64,000 nucleotides of DNA from NCBI GenBank assembly GCA_019359505.1, contig JAHHHD010000003.1:124001-188000 (forward strand), given 5' to 3'. Below are positions 62,926-64,000 of this stretch, one piece after another. Positions within the stretch are counted from its first letter, which is position 1. Each line of letters starts with the position of its first letter. A model generated the notes under the pieces. It was not told the DNA's origin. It made no database searches and saw nothing but the letters and a program-made list of their open reading frames with translations. This stretch comes from Drouetiella hepatica Uher 2000/2452 (GTDB taxonomy: Bacteria; Cyanobacteriota; Cyanobacteriia; Elainellales; Elainellaceae). A program made the position numbers and the translations under genes.

Positions 62926-63387
62926 CTACGGATTAGCTGTTTGCAAGAGCTGCTTTAGCTTCTCCAACTCCTGCGCCCAGCGTGGATCAGGTTGAATAGA
63001 CTCAGGATCTTCGGTCACTACAGCCTTGCGACCAGCTACAGCTTTGCCGCTATTGCCGGTGCTGCCACCCTTAGCACGGCGATTGATGGTGGGAGCAGGA
63101 GCAGAGCTACTAGGCTCCATTTCGTCTTCCTTACCCTTTGTCCGAGGTTGTGCCCGCTCAATTTTCAGCTCGGTTTCTTTAAACATGGAGCCGTTGAACT
63201 TCTCGATCAACTGATCGGCTTCCTCTTCAGTCTTCACCGTGACAAAGCCAAATCCGCGACATTTTCCTGTTTTGCGATCGGTTATTACTTTTGTAGATGC
63301 CGAGTCGCCAAACTCGCTAAACACAGCTTCCAACTCTTGCCGCTCGAATTCCTTAGGCAAGTTGCCCACATAAAGACGAATAGACAT
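62926..63387 (-). CDS. Single-RRM RNA-binding protein (cyanobacterial Rbp)
   Basis: 153 residues. RRM at 1-82: RNP2 LYVGNL (5-10) and RNP1 CRGFGFVTV (43-51). The tail is Ser/Ala/Gly-rich and then ends in a charged WAQELEKLKQLLQ helix. Cyanobacterial Rbp proteins bind mRNA; some rise in the cold or help localise mRNAs at thylakoids. The longer non-Gly-rich tail matches the Rbp2/Rbp3-like forms more than the short glycine-rich ones. ATG at 63387 has a strong GGAGG. Confidence 0.92.
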   Translation of the reverse strand: MSIRLYVGNLPKEFERQELEAVFSEFGDSASTKVITDRKTGKCRGFGFVTVKTEEEADQLIEKFNGSMFKETELKIERAQPRTKGKEDEMEPSSSAPAPTINRRAKGGSTGNSGKAVAGRKAVVTEDPESIQPDPRWAQELEKLKQLLQTANP

Positions 63388-63951
63388 GAAAAAAATCCCT
63401 CCAGAGGCTTCAGTAACAAACGATTTGAAACGTGTCTATATGACGCTGCTTTTTGATAAATCTAAATATAGAGCTGGGTGTATGAAAGAATTTGCCAACT
63501 AACGCGTAACCCTTCGACCCATTCTGAGAATACAGCTTGATGAGTACCTTCATCGATGCTAAACGACACCTGCTTTTCAAAGATCTACACTTAGGAGGGA
63601 AAAAACTGCCCAAATAACTTGTGAACCGCGCTTTTTCAATCTCAAAATGTGAGAACTATAGGTTTGGCTGGAGTTTGACCGCATCAATATGTCTACGCCA
63701 CCCACTAAGGTATCACGGTGTTGAGCCATGAGCCAATTCAAAACAAAGATTTCATTGTGGACATAAGCGATCGCCACTGCCCTTCACAAAACCAGCCTTT
63801 CCGTCGCTTCGACCCCAAACCAGAAACTTTTGTTGCCAGTTTGTTGCCAGCAAACTGTCCGCTCAGACTCCTTCATTGAAAAACAGACGCTATAAGGATA
63901 TGTCCGAAAGACCTGTCGATAGCGCAACCTAGCTTCGATAGCCCTTGCAAC
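63388..63951. other. Gene-free stretch upstream of the RRM gene
   Basis: 564 bases. Several short minus-strand frames exist (for example 63577-63777), but none has a family pattern plus ribosome site. A direct repeat TTTGTTGCCAG occurs near 63830-63850. It includes the leader and promoter of the RRM gene. Confidence 0.45.
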
Positions 63952-63977
63952 AAAAACCAGCCTCTAAATCGGGCTGG
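63952..63977 (-). terminator. Intrinsic terminator for a minus-strand gene beyond the right edge
   Basis: On the minus strand CCAGCC pairs with GGCTGG across a 9-base loop and is followed by TTTTTG. The orientation implies a gene ending just right of the window and reading leftward. Confidence 0.6.
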
Positions 63978-64000
63978 CTGAACTCGCTGTGTTGGGAGGA

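Noticed and set aside
63577-63777. Short minus-strand frame upstream of the RRM gene
   Set aside because: No ribosome site or family pattern; it may be a remnant but nothing supports expression.

Overview
The window looks like chromosome of a cyanobacterium, probably filamentous (the lineage is an inference). The octamer GCGATCGC (HIP1) and its core recur throughout. The gene set includes magnesium chelatase subunit ChlI, a BCT1-type bicarbonate ABC transporter (cmpABCD), a Vipp1/PspA protein, a single-RRM RNA-binding protein, a truncated cyanobacterial-type KdpD with a KdpG-like subunit, and DevA/DevC-type exporter genes. No tRNA, rRNA, CRISPR array, prophage or intact transposase gene was recognised.

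Layout. 1-6.9 kb: edge of a probable fatty acid desaturase, glyoxalase I, an LRAT-fold protein, a glycosyltransferase, and a large secreted-type metalloprotease with pre-peptidase domains. 6.9-14 kb: dapB, an apparent FecR / SPOR-like / CHASE2 histidine kinase operon, a GAF protein and chlI. 14-22 kb: a DevC-DevA exporter pair without DevB, a mercuric-reductase-like flavoprotein with a TVP38 membrane protein, and a polar amino acid ABC transporter split over two divergent units. 22-28 kb: small conserved proteins, a possible TIR-like Rossmann protein, a LysR/SDR/SnoaL module, an MFS remnant and a histidine kinase. 28-35.5 kb: kdpA-kdpB-kdpG-kdpC, a Ser/Thr kinase and kdpD, all on the + strand. 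35.7-42.2 kb: ribokinase and cmpABCD on the minus strand. 42-50 kb: flippase-like protein, Uma2 nuclease, an SbcC/Rad50-like ATPase, a small HTH protein, two small unknowns, YggT and an amino acid oxidase. 51-61 kb: YebC, SdhA, Vipp1, a HAD protein, IspG, a carboxyl-terminal protease, an SGNH hydrolase, a GAPDH remnant and an amidase. 61-64 kb: a trypsin-co-occurring-domain protein, a small unknown, a gene remnant and an RRM protein.

The most unusual layer is the repeats. At least twenty long palindromes lie between genes. Two families have conserved asymmetric flanks: type A (7 copies, about 90 bp) and type B (4 copies, about 100 bp). Between copies the stem sequence changes while the two arms stay complementary, and the tip is usually GCGNAGC or a close relative. 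Copies sit inside a broken MFS gene, between the two pieces of a broken GAPDH gene, and at the truncation point of a third remnant, so they appear to insert. A separate 121-bp element with terminal inverted repeats occurs twice in opposite orientations.

Functional themes. Potassium: the Kdp pump is flanked by a divergent histidine kinase and contains a Ser/Thr kinase gene, while its KdpD lacks a kinase module; KdpB keeps the TGES serine whose phosphorylation inhibits the E. coli pump. Carbon: the solute-binding protein has the Thr/Gln/Glu residues of bicarbonate-binding CmpA rather than the His/Lys pattern of NrtA. Envelope and stress: CHASE2 kinase, DevCA, Vipp1, the carboxyl-terminal protease and TVP38.
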